This document shows positions 1 to 7,133 of a DNA stretch of 10,670 nt, one piece after another. The stretch's first letter is position 1, and each line of letters opens with the position of its first letter. This DNA comes from Chloroflexi bacterium RBG_16_72_14 (GTDB lineage: Bacteria; Chloroflexota; Limnocylindria; Limnocylindrales; CSP1-4). The notes under the pieces were generated by a model that saw only the letters and a program-made list of their open reading frames with translations, was not told the DNA's origin and ran no database searches. The stretch spans positions 5,903 through 16,572 of the forward strand of contig MGOE01000115.1 in NCBI GenBank assembly GCA_001797035.1, in the 5' to 3' direction. The position numbers were made by a program, and so were the translations under genes.

Positions 1-96
1 CGAGGCATCGAGGGGTTGGAGGCCGCCCTCGCCGGGGTCGCCATCGGAGAGCGCCGCGCCCGGGTCATGCGGCACCAGGCTCGGCGCCGCGATTGA
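1..96 (+). CDS. 3' end of an unidentified protein (partial)
   Basis: The frame starting at base 1 is open to a TGA at 94-96 and gives 31 residues, ending in a basic tail (ERRARVMRHQARRRD). Its codons show the coding pattern of the window: G/C is about 84% at first, 59% at second and 87% at third positions. The start lies before the window. The fragment begins with an alanine- and leucine-rich amphipathic stretch (IEGLEAALAG), probably a C-terminal helix. It is too short to assign to a family. A possible minus-strand ORF ends inside it at 65. Confidence 0.45.
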   Translation, partial: RGIEGLEAALAGVAIGERRARVMRHQARRRD

Positions 97-256
97 GGGC
101 GATCGTGCTCAGGGTGTCGAGGCGGCTGCCTGCATCCAGCGCCGTCGCCGCGGCCGTCGATGCGACGCCCAGGCCGAGCCGCCGGTTAGTCGCGGTCCGT
201 GCGCCCAGGGCGTTCAGCGTGGCGACGATCGCGAAGTGGAGCACCTGCAGCGGCAT
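65..256 (-). CDS. Possible small uncharacterised protein, 63 aa
   Basis: This minus-strand frame runs from ATG at 256 to TGA at 65. A GTG at 367 would extend it upstream to 100 residues. From the ATG the codon positions have about 73%, 60% and 86% G/C, which is the coding pattern of this genome. The product mixes aliphatic, alanine and threonine residues (LHFAIVATLNALGART) and lacks the arginine/proline-rich look of antisense shadow frames. Against it: there is only a weak AAGG about 10 nt before the ATG, no recognised family, and a 32-nt tail overlap with the + strand partial gene ending at 96. It could be a genuine small gene, a remnant, or chance. I cannot assign a function. Confidence 0.3.
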   Translation of the reverse strand: MPLQVLHFAIVATLNALGARTATNRRLGLGVASTAAATALDAGSRLDTLSTIALNRGAEPGAA

Positions 257-353
257 CTGGAATGACCTTTCGCTCGGGGCGAGCGTCCCGGCGATGTCGC
301 TCCTGGAGGCGGGCATCCGGGCCACCGCCGGGCGAGCTCCGGTCGCTTCCTGC
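257..353. other. Intergenic stretch without a recognised gene
   Basis: Together with 97-256 this forms a 329-nt interval before the regulator at 426 in which no gene is certain. Frames are open on both strands, as expected at this GC content. The minus frame here is the upstream extension of the possible small ORF and keeps about 84% G/C at third positions, so the longer GTG start at 367 cannot be excluded. I see no RNA gene or T-tracted hairpin here. Confidence 0.4.
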
Positions 354-398
354 TTGCAGTGAACCACACGGCGATGCTATTGTCAACGGTAGTTGCAG
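354..398 (+). promoter_or_regulatory. Candidate promoter and operator of the XRE gene
   Basis: This is an AT-richer island in a GC-rich background. TTGCAG (354-359) lies 18 nt before TATTGT (378-383), which is preceded by TG one base upstream (extended -10 type). This would place the start of transcription near 390, ahead of the ribosome site at 411-417. A short dyad, CAAC-GGTA-GTTG (384-395), sits between the -10 and the predicted start, where an autorepressor would bind. The arms are only 4 nt long, so the operator call is an inference from position and from the XRE gene just downstream. Confidence 0.35.
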
Positions 399-425
399 GC
401 CGCCACTATAGGAGAAGCAGCTCGA

Positions 426-785
426 ATGGCACCGTCGATCGGGGCCGCGCTCCGCCAGGCACGAGAGGTCCGCGAGCTGTCCGGCATCGACGCGGCGCGC
501 GCCGCGCGCATCTCCCCGGCCTACCTCAGCAAGCTCGAGAACGACGCCGTCAAGCGCCCGTCGCCGCACGTGCTCCACCAGCTGAGCGAGGCCCTCGGCA
601 TCCCGTACGCGGAGCTCATGCGCCTCACCGGCTACGAACTGCCCGGCCCGCCGGACGCCCGGGTCACCGCCACCATCGGTGCGGCCCTGTTCGCCGACCT
701 GACCGACGACGAGCGCGAGGAGCTGCTCGAGTACCTGGCGTGGTACCGGGCCCGGCGGCGCAACGGACGGCCCGCCCACCGCTGA
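426..785 (+). CDS. XRE-family helix-turn-helix transcriptional regulator
   Basis: The 119-residue product has a Cro/C1-type helix-turn-helix at about residues 5-68. The recognition helix is at about 30-41 (SPAYLSKLENDAV), followed by the usual PSPHVLHQLSEALGIPYAELMRLTGY helices. Residues 93-110 form a short acidic-then-basic amphipathic segment (LTDDEREELLEYLAWYRARR), probably for dimerisation, with no separate ligand-binding domain. The ATG at 426 is chosen because GGAGAAG (411-417) lies 8 nt upstream; an in-frame TTG at 393 would fall inside the putative operator. It acts as a DNA-binding repressor or activator in the cytoplasm. The dyad upstream suggests autoregulation. The next gene, 885-1217, is the closest possible target. 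Its cognate signal is unknown. Confidence 0.88.
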   Translation: MAPSIGAALRQAREVRELSGIDAARAARISPAYLSKLENDAVKRPSPHVLHQLSEALGIPYAELMRLTGYELPGPPDARVTATIGAALFADLTDDEREELLEYLAWYRARRRNGRPAHR

Positions 786-808
786 CCCCCGCCGACGCCG
801 CCTACAAT
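782..808 (+). promoter_or_regulatory. Candidate promoter of the 885-1217 gene
   Basis: TACAAT at 803-808 matches the -10 consensus at five of six positions and is an AT-rich island in its surroundings. CTGACC (782-787) is a possible -35 element but leaves a short 15-nt spacer and overlaps the stop codon of the regulator. Transcription would start near 815, giving a leader of about 70 nt before the ATG at 885. Confidence 0.4.
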
Positions 809-884
809 GGGCAGGAGCGCCGGTGGCCAGGCCCGCGGGCGCCGCGTCCCGGCCCCGCCCAACCCCATCCGGAGGACGCGTTCG

Positions 885-1217
885 ATGACCGACCCCAATG
901 CCGAGGTTGAGCGCAGGGCGGAGCACGACGGCCTGCAGCACTACCCCGTCCCGTTCCTGCAGCACCTGATCGACAACGGCGAAGGCTGGCAGTCCGAGAG
1001 CGCCCTCGGGCAGGCGATCGTCCAGGCCCTCGAGGACGGAACCTGCGTGCTGGGCCCGGTCGCGCATCGCGACTATCACAACCGCGTCGTGCCGGCCCGC
1101 CGCGACGTCGCACCCGGGGCCAAGGGGAGCCTCGAGTACGCGAACCGCCTGCGTGCGGAGCGGGGCGACCCGCTGCTCGTCGGGGCCGCGGACGGGACGG
1201 TCTCGGTCGCGGAGTAG
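885..1217 (+). CDS. Uncharacterised small protein, 110 aa
   Basis: The ATG at 885 is preceded by a strong GGAGG (871-875) with a 9-nt gap, so the start is well supported. The product is soluble: it has no signal peptide or membrane segment and no cysteine pair that looks like a metal site beyond a single Cys. Visible features are an acidic N-terminus (about 1-18), an aromatic segment with YPVPFLQHLIDNGEGW near 20-35, a helix-like ESALGQAIVQALEDG near 38-52, and a histidine-rich AHRDYHNRVVPARRD near 59-75. I do not recognise the family. It follows the XRE regulator by 99 nt and has its own candidate promoter, so regulation by that protein is possible but unproven. Confidence 0.75.
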   Translation: MTDPNAEVERRAEHDGLQHYPVPFLQHLIDNGEGWQSESALGQAIVQALEDGTCVLGPVAHRDYHNRVVPARRDVAPGAKGSLEYANRLRAERGDPLLVGAADGTVSVAE

Positions 1218-1281
1218 GGGGCCCGGCCGCCGCGGATCACGCAGGTACCTTCGTTCGATATCGCGGCCGCCCAGGTCGCGG

Positions 1282-1287
1282 TAGCGT
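1282..1287 (+). promoter_or_regulatory. Candidate -10 element for a leaderless transcript
   Basis: TAGCGT fits the loose TAnnnT form of high-GC bacteria and lies 10 nt before the ATG at 1298. No Shine-Dalgarno sequence precedes any of the possible starts of the gene. No convincing -35 is visible, so this is a weak call. Confidence 0.2.
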
Positions 1288-1297
1288 GCCGGCCGTG

Positions 1298-1909
1298 ATG
1301 GAGCACGCATCCGAGCCGGGCTCGCTCCACGTCAGCCTCCAGCGCCTGCCCGAGGAGGTCTTCGAGCCGGACTCCGTGGCAGACACGCCGCTGGTGCGGT
1401 TCGTCGCCTACACCCGCCACCACCGCGTGTACGGCTGGGTGCGCCTCCGGGCGGACCGCCTGACGGACCTGCTGAATGCGCACGACTCCCTGGTCCTCAC
1501 CGACGTCCAGACCGAGGGGCTCGAGGACGGCGAACCGAGGTCGATGGACCGGGTGCTGGTCGCCGGTGACGACCTGGTCGCCGTGCACGCGAGCGGCCCC
1601 CGTGGCGACGCCGCCCTCCGCCGGCGGACGCGGTCCCACGCCATCGCGCTCCAGGCCGGCCACTACCTGATCGGCGGGCACCTGCATACGGACCCGGGGG
1701 CGGACCCGCTGGCCAGCCTCCGCGACCGACCGGCGATGGTGCCGCTCACGGACGCGTGGATCGAATACTGGTCGGGTGGCACGCGGATGAAGCAGGCGAT
1801 CGGGACGATCATCGTCAACCGGCACCAGGCCGACTGGATCCGGGTCGTGTCGGACGAGGACCTCGTGGACGGCACCCTCCGGCCAACCCCGGGCATCGCC
1901 TGCCCCTGA
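1298..1909 (+). CDS. Uncharacterised two-module protein, 203 aa
   Basis: A cytoplasmic-looking protein with no signal peptide or membrane segment. It appears to contain two related beta-rich modules. The first, about residues 32-98, reads VRFVAYTRHHRVYGWVRL, then RLTDLLN and a VLTDVQ strand. The second, about 114-184, reads HAIALQAGHYLIGGHLH, then PGADPLASL, MVPLTDAWIEY and GTIIVNR. The pattern of a strand, a glycine turn, a strand, then a leucine/aspartate helix and a strand in each half suggests a duplicated small barrel. This resembles the uncharacterised domains I recall from Chloroflexota (perhaps DUF6812-like, from memory only). The start is uncertain: GTG at 1286, GTG at 1295 and ATG at 1298 are in frame and none has a ribosome site. 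ATG is chosen because TAGCGT (1282-1287) could be a -10 for a leaderless message. Function is unknown. Confidence 0.7.
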   Translation: MEHASEPGSLHVSLQRLPEEVFEPDSVADTPLVRFVAYTRHHRVYGWVRLRADRLTDLLNAHDSLVLTDVQTEGLEDGEPRSMDRVLVAGDDLVAVHASGPRGDAALRRRTRSHAIALQAGHYLIGGHLHTDPGADPLASLRDRPAMVPLTDAWIEYWSGGTRMKQAIGTIIVNRHQADWIRVVSDEDLVDGTLRPTPGIACP

Positions 1910-1998
1910 CCGCTCCGGGAGGCCCGGACCGGGGGTACGGTGGAGGGTGACACGTGCCGGCGGCGGACCGCCGCCTCGCGAACGCGGAGGCCCGACGC

Positions 1999-3042
<1,044 letters not shown>

Positions 3043-3060
3043 GCCCGGCGCGCCCCGGGC
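3043..3060 (+). terminator. GC hairpin directly after the reductase stop
   Basis: GCCCGG (3043-3048) and CCGGGC (3055-3060) form a perfect 6-bp stem with a 6-nt loop, beginning at the base after the TGA. There is no T-tract, so it is not a standard intrinsic terminator. It may stabilise the mRNA end or attenuate read-through into the serine lyase gene 88 nt downstream. Confidence 0.3.
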
Positions 3061-3130
3061 AGCCGCGGCGCGGACGACGCCCGGAGCGCGTTCGTGCGAT
3101 CCTCTCGGCTCGCAGCCCGGAGGTCCCCCG

Positions 3131-4540
3131 TTGGCGGTCAGCGCGTTCGACCTGTTCAAGATCGGCATCGGCCCGTCCAGCTCGCACACGGTGGGGCCGA
3201 TGCGGGCCGCGCACTGGTTCGCGCTCCGCCTCGAGCGCACCGGCCTCCTGGCGCGCGTGGCGCGGGTGCGCACGGAGCTGTACGGCTCGCTGGGCGCCAC
3301 GGGACGGGGACACGCCACGGACGTCGCGGTGCTGCTGGGGCTCGAGGGGGAGCAGCCCGACACTGTGGCCGTGGACGGGATCGCAGGCCGGGTCGCGGGA
3401 ATCCGGGCCCGGGGGCGGCTGGCCCTGCTGGGACATCACCCGGTCGCGTTCGTCGAGGCCGAGGACCTCGTGTTCAGCGACCGGGCGGGCCCCGGTGAGG
3501 CGACGCCGTTCCACGTCAACAACCTGCGGTTCACGGCGATCGACGACGCGGGCAGCGTCCTCGACGCCAGGGCCTACTACTCGGTCGGGGGCGGCTTCGT
3601 GGTCAGCGACGACATCGCGGCCGAGGGGACCGCGCCCCATGCCGGCATCCCGGACGTGGGCGTGCTCCCGTTCCCGTACCGGAGCGCGGACGAGCTGCTG
3701 GCCATCGTCGAGGCCGAGGGCTGCACGATCGCCGAGCTCGTGCGGCGCAACGAGCGGGCCTGGCGTCCCGATGCGGAGATCGACGCCGGCCTGCTCCGGA
3801 TCTGGGAGACCATGCAGGCGTGCGTCGAGCGCGGCCTGCGCGCGGACGGCGTGCTGCCGGGCCCGCTCTCGGTCCGGCGCCGGGCGCCGGCGCTGCACCG
3901 GGCCCTGGTCGTCCAGGCCGCGTCCCCCGCCGCGGCCGACGACCCGCTGGCGGTGCTGGACTGGGTCAACCTGTACGCGCTGGCGGTGAACGAGGAGAAC
4001 GCGGCGGGCGGCCGGGTCGTCACCGCGCCCACCAACGGCGCGGCCGGGATCGTGCCCGCGGTCCTGCACTACTACGCCCGGCACGTGCCGGGCGCCACGG
4101 AGCACGGCGTGGTCGACTTCCTGCTCACGGCCACCGCGATCGGAATCCTGTACAAGGAGAACGCGTCCATCTCCGGCGCCGAGGTCGGTTGCCAGGGCGA
4201 GGTCGGCGTCGCCTGCTCGATGGCCGCGGCGGGCCTGTGCGCGGTGCTCGGCGGGACACCGGCGCAGGTGGAGAACGCCGCCGAGATCGGCATCGAGCAC
4301 CACCTCGGCCTGACCTGTGACCCGGTGGGCGGCCTGGTCCAGATCCCGTGCATCGAGCGCAACGCGATCGCGTCCGTGAAGGCGATCAACGCGGCGCGCA
4401 TGGCGCTCGCGGGCGACGGCTCCCACCACGTGTCGCTGGACGCGGCGATCAAGACGATGCGCGAGACGGGCGCCGACATGGCGACCAAGTACAAGGAGAC
4501 CGCGCGCGGCGGCCTGGCCCTCAATGTCGTGGAGTGCTAG
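3131..4540 (+). CDS. sdaA: L-serine ammonia-lyase (L-serine dehydratase), single-chain iron-sulfur type
   Basis: It deaminates L-serine to pyruvate and ammonia in the cytoplasm with a [4Fe-4S] cluster. The 469-residue product joins the small domain (1 to about 160, starting FDLFKIGIGPSSSHTVGPM) to the large catalytic domain (from about 185, with VNEENAAGGRVVTAPTNGA and ASISGAEVGCQGEVGVACSM). Cluster cysteines are C354, C396 (LTCDP) and C407 (PCIERNA); their spacing of 42 and 11 equals that of the three in E. coli SdaA. The last residue, Cys469, fits the C-terminal tail-in-mouth cluster ligand described for the Legionella enzyme. The start is TTG: GGAGG (3119-3123) sits 7 nt before it and the alignment with SdaA begins there. 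The reductase ends 88 nt upstream, so co-transcription is possible. Confidence 0.95.
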   Translation: MAVSAFDLFKIGIGPSSSHTVGPMRAAHWFALRLERTGLLARVARVRTELYGSLGATGRGHATDVAVLLGLEGEQPDTVAVDGIAGRVAGIRARGRLALLGHHPVAFVEAEDLVFSDRAGPGEATPFHVNNLRFTAIDDAGSVLDARAYYSVGGGFVVSDDIAAEGTAPHAGIPDVGVLPFPYRSADELLAIVEAEGCTIAELVRRNERAWRPDAEIDAGLLRIWETMQACVERGLRADGVLPGPLSVRRRAPALHRALVVQAASPAAADDPLAVLDWVNLYALAVNEENAAGGRVVTAPTNGAAGIVPAVLHYYARHVPGATEHGVVDFLLTATAIGILYKENASISGAEVGCQGEVGVACSMAAAGLCAVLGGTPAQVENAAEIGIEHHLGLTCDPVGGLVQIPCIERNAIASVKAINAARMALAGDGSHHVSLDAAIKTMRETGADMATKYKETARGGLALNVVEC

Positions 4541-4555
4541 CCCGTCAGGCGGGTT
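4539..4555. terminator. Short hairpin between convergent genes
   Basis: CCCG (4541-4544) pairs with CGGG (4550-4553) around a 5-nt loop. G4540-T4554 and A4539-T4555 can extend the stem, and three T residues follow at 4554-4556. It lies exactly in the 4-nt gap between the serine lyase stop and the stop of the minus-strand gene, overlapping both ends. On the minus strand the same hairpin has a G/C-rich tail. It is a weak, possibly bidirectional, terminator. Confidence 0.3.
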
Positions 4556-5300
4556 TCTCGATCCGGATCCAGTCGATCAGGATGGTCTCCCTGCCCGTCT
4601 TGTCGGTGGGGCAGCCGCCGGCCCGGCACTCCTGCTGGAGCACGACCCGCTTGACGGTCGGCGGCAGCGTGGTCGAGGAGCCCTTGTAGACCCAGACGGG
4701 GGTGCTCATGTCGTCGATGAACACCTTGGCGACGTAGTTCCGCCGCACGACGCGGATCGTGTGCCAGCGCGTCATGTCGAACACGTGCTTGCGGTAGATC
4801 TGCTTGTTGTCCTTCGAGTAGTGGAGGAACGTGTGGCAGAAGTTGAGCGTGTCCGTCTCGCACCAGTCCTCCTCGCCGCCCTCGGGCCAGGGAGCGGTAT
4901 CGGGCCAGCGCATCGGAACGATGAAGTGCCCGGCGGCACGGTCGCGGACGACCCGGAACCGGAGCGTGACCCGCTGGTCCACGCCGCCGTACGCCCGGTC
5001 CACCATCATGCCGCCCGAGTACCAGCCGGTGCCGCACCGCGAGTTGGTGCCATAGCTGAGCACCAGGCGCAGCGAGCCGTTCTTGACGAACGCGTGCGAG
5101 GGGATCGCGCAGTTGCGCACGCCCGACCCGTACGGGCCGTTGTAGCGGAACCAGTGGCTGGGGACGCCGCCCGAGTCGAACCGGTCGTAGAGGATGGTCC
5201 TCCAGCTCGACGCGGCCTGCGCATCACCGGGGGCCGTGAAGCCGGTGGCGAGGGCGATGGTCAGGGCGGCGGCAAGTCGCAGGAAGCGCACGGCCTTCAT
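4545..5300 (-). CDS. Secreted GH16-like glycoside hydrolase / concanavalin-fold protein
   Basis: The 251-residue product starts with a Sec signal peptide: a basic start (MKAVRFLR), a hydrophobic core (LAAALTIALATG) and a probable AQA cleavage site after residue 29. The rest looks like a beta-sandwich. WPDTAPWPEGGEEDWCE contains E143-x-D145-x-x-E148, which matches the ExDxxE catalytic signature of GH16 endoglucanases in the expected place after a W-P strand. Six cysteines (64, 89, 147, 155, 225, 230) suit disulfides in an exported protein. The length fits a single GH16 domain with no binding module. It would act outside the cell on a beta-glucan or related polysaccharide; the substrate is unknown. 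An in-frame ATG at 5321 is an alternative start. Neither start has a well-spaced ribosome site; 5300 gives the tidier signal peptide. Confidence 0.72.
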   Translation of the reverse strand: MKAVRFLRLAAALTIALATGFTAPGDAQAASSWRTILYDRFDSGGVPSHWFRYNGPYGSGVRNCAIPSHAFVKNGSLRLVLSYGTNSRCGTGWYSGGMMVDRAYGGVDQRVTLRFRVVRDRAAGHFIVPMRWPDTAPWPEGGEEDWCETDTLNFCHTFLHYSKDNKQIYRKHVFDMTRWHTIRVVRRNYVAKVFIDDMSTPVWVYKGSSTTLPPTVKRVVLQQECRAGGCPTDKTGRETILIDWIRIEKPA

Positions 5301-5440
5301 CCTCGTCGGGGACCCGAGCATCGATCCGGCGGCGCCGTGGCGCCATGGCCCGATCGTTCGCTGAGGGGGCGAGATGGGTCCGGGGGACTGCGGTGCCGCG
5401 CGGTCGCTCCCGCACGACACTGCCGAGGATCGCACAGTTC

Positions 5441-5507
5441 GCGGATCCGCGCCCCCGGAACGGATCCACCGGGCCGTCGCCCGGTTCCGGGGGACGCACG
5501 GTACGCT
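5441..5507 (+). promoter_or_regulatory. Divergent intergenic region with nested inverted repeat and -10-like element
   Basis: CCCCCGGAAC (5452-5461) is the exact inverse complement of GTTCCGGGGG (5484-5493), a 10-bp perfect stem. Between the arms a second dyad, ACCGGGC (5468-5474) and GCCCGGT (5479-5485), shares two bases with the outer arm. A perfect palindrome GCGGATCCGC (5441-5450) lies just before. TACGCT (5502-5507) fits the TAnnnT -10 form for the gene at 5548. The rest of 5301-5547, between two divergent genes, shows nothing else I can name. Confidence 0.45.
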
Positions 5508-5547
5508 GTTGCGGACAACCACCGGGCGGCATGAGGACCGAGACACC

Positions 5548-6063
5548 ATGAGCGAGAGCCCTCGCGATGCCGACGCCACGACGCCGGACGCCAGTGGCGG
5601 CTGGTTCGATGACGAGACACGCCTGCTCGGGCCCCGGGCCTGGGCCGCGATCCTCGGTGTCGAGACCGCCCGCGCGCAGCGCTACGGCCGCCCCGTGACG
5701 GTCGCCATGGTCGAGGTGGTCGGCCTCGAGGACCTCGTGACCGTGTGGGGCACCGATGTCGGCACCCACGCGGCCGCCCGGGTGGGGGCCGTGCTGCGGT
5801 CGAAGGTCCGCACGTCCGACTACGTGGCGCGGGTCGGACCCCGGCGGTTCGCGATCCTCCTGCCCGAGACCGACGAGGTGGCGGCCGTGAACGCCGTGGA
5901 GCGGGTCCGCGACGCCTGCGACGAGGCCCTGCGCGAGGTCGAGTCAGGCGCCCGCGCCTGGTTCGGCTGGGCGGACGCGACGCCGAAACGCGCGCTGGCC
6001 GCGGCGGCCGAGGTCGCGCTGCAGCGGATCGAAGCCGACCGCAAGGCAGAGGGGGCCGGCTGA
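5548..6063 (+). CDS. GGDEF-domain-derived protein with a degenerate active site
   Basis: The 171-residue product has a 20-residue flexible N-terminus and then a fold that tracks a diguanylate cyclase domain: LLGPRAWAAILGVETARAQRYGRPVTVAMVEVV resembles the opening of GGDEF domains, and DYVARVGPRRFAILLPETD sits where the signature loop should be. At that place GGDEF reads G97-P98-R99-R100-F101, and the metal-binding aspartates of the first strand are V55 to V57. It is therefore very unlikely to make cyclic di-GMP. It may bind a nucleotide or a partner, or be a decaying copy. There is no sensor, membrane or EAL domain. The start ATG at 5548 has GAGG (5533-5536) 11 nt upstream. The methyltransferase starts 65 nt after its stop, so both may share a transcript. 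Confidence 0.7.
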   Translation: MSESPRDADATTPDASGGWFDDETRLLGPRAWAAILGVETARAQRYGRPVTVAMVEVVGLEDLVTVWGTDVGTHAAARVGAVLRSKVRTSDYVARVGPRRFAILLPETDEVAAVNAVERVRDACDEALREVESGARAWFGWADATPKRALAAAAEVALQRIEADRKAEGAG

Positions 6064-6128
6064 CGCCTCCCGGCAGGATCACGGCGACCCGCCAGCGCGG
6101 GGACGCCATCACACCCGGAGCCCGTATC

Positions 6129-7082
6129 GTGCCCGCTCACCGCCCCGAGATCGGCCCACTCATCGCCGGCGACCGTGTGCTCGTGCTGGACGGCGGTCTG
6201 GCAACGCAGCTCGAGGCGCAGGGCTGCGACCTCTCGGACCGGCTGTGGTCTGCCCGGCTGCTGGCCGCGGACCCCGAGGCGATCGTCGCGGCCCACCTGG
6301 CGTTCTTCCGCGCCGGCGCCCGGGTCGCCACGACGGCCAGCTACCAGGCGACGTTCGAGGGATTCGCGGCGCGCGGCATCGGGCACGACGAGGCCGCCAG
6401 CCTGCTCCGGCAGAGCGTGTCCCTCGCGTTGCTCGCTCGCGAGCGGTTCCGCGCGGAGCGAGCCGCCGCCGGCGCCCCGGACCCCCGGCCGCTGCTCGTC
6501 GCCGCGTCCGTGGGGCCGTACGGCGCGATGCTCGCCGACGGCTCGGAGTACCGGGGCCGGTACGGGCTCACCGTGGATGCGCTCGCCGGCTTCCACCGCG
6601 AGCGGCTGACGATCCTCGCGGCCACCGACGCGGACCTGCTCGCGGTCGAGACGATCCCGGAGCTCGATGAGGCGGTCGCGATCGCCCGCCTGCTGGACGA
6701 GATCCCGGGCGCCCGGGCGTGGGTAAGCTTCTCGTGCGCCGACGCGGGCCACCTGCGGAGCGGCGCGCCGATCGAGGAGGCCGTCGAGGCCGTCGCAGGC
6801 TCGCCGGCCGTGATCGCGGTGGGCGTCAACTGCACCGCGCCGGAGCACGTGGAGGCGCTGGTCGGGCGGGTCCGGGCCGTGACCTCGAAGCCCGTCGTCG
6901 TCTACCCCAACAGCGGCGAGGGGTGGGATGCGGCCGCTCGCCGCTGGACCGGCGCCCAGGCGGGACGCGTCGACGGGGCCGCGGCGCACCGCTGGCACGC
7001 TGCCGGCGCCACGCTGATCGGCGGCTGCTGCCGCGTGACGCCGGACCAGGTCGCGCTGATCGCCGGGGCGTTCGCCGCCTGA
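6129..7082 (+). CDS. mmuM: Homocysteine S-methyltransferase
   Basis: It transfers a methyl group, usually from S-methylmethionine or S-adenosylmethionine, to homocysteine to give methionine, in the cytoplasm. The 317-residue single barrel is close to E. coli MmuM (310 aa). Visible features are the opening VLDGGLATQLEAQGCDLSD, then ASYQATFEGFAARG, SVGPYGAMLADGSEYRGRYG and PVVVYPNSGE. The three zinc ligands are C235 (GVNC) and C300-C301 (GGCC), as in the family, so it should be active. The methyl donor cannot be read from sequence. The GTG at 6129 is chosen because GGAG (6117-6120) lies 8 nt upstream and the family alignment begins a few residues later. It probably shares a transcript with the GGDEF-like gene 65 nt upstream, and it converges with the minus-strand operon. 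Confidence 0.92.
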   Translation: MPAHRPEIGPLIAGDRVLVLDGGLATQLEAQGCDLSDRLWSARLLAADPEAIVAAHLAFFRAGARVATTASYQATFEGFAARGIGHDEAASLLRQSVSLALLARERFRAERAAAGAPDPRPLLVAASVGPYGAMLADGSEYRGRYGLTVDALAGFHRERLTILAATDADLLAVETIPELDEAVAIARLLDEIPGARAWVSFSCADAGHLRSGAPIEEAVEAVAGSPAVIAVGVNCTAPEHVEALVGRVRAVTSKPVVVYPNSGEGWDAAARRWTGAQAGRVDGAAAHRWHAAGATLIGGCCRVTPDQVALIAGAFAA

Positions 7083-7133
7083 CGGGCACCAACTGGGGGC
7101 GCCGGATACGCAGGGCACGCCGGCCACCCGCGA

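Noticed and set aside
807..884. Upstream in-frame ATG at 807 for the 110-residue protein
   Set aside because: It would add 26 Arg/Pro/Gly-rich residues, overlaps the likely -10 element and ignores the GGAGG 9 nt before the ATG at 885.
186..1310. Long minus-strand open frame of about 374 codons
   Set aside because: Antisense to the XRE gene and the 110-residue gene, with an arginine/glycine/proline-rich product and no family motif. It is the shadow of high-GC coding sequence.
3094..3104. GTGCGATCCTC shared by the regions upstream of the serine lyase and (inverted, 5425-5435) of the GH16-like gene
   Set aside because: An 11-mer match between two places on either strand of a 10-kb GC-rich window is expected by chance.
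5508..5519. GTTG-CGGA-CAAC dyad, like a reversed form of the XRE dyad
   Set aside because: Four-base arms are common by chance and the arm order is opposite to the site at 384-395, so a shared regulator is not supported.
4524..5534. Plus-strand open frame of about 336 codons
   Set aside because: Antisense to the secreted GH16-like gene, which has a signal peptide and catalytic motif. The plus frame shows neither.
7101..7124. GCCGG / CCGGC pairing in the 51-nt gap between convergent genes
   Set aside because: Only 5 bp with a 14-nt loop and no T-tract, so not supportable as a terminator.
5820..7127. Minus-strand open frame of about 435 codons
   Set aside because: Antisense to the methyltransferase with its three zinc cysteines.
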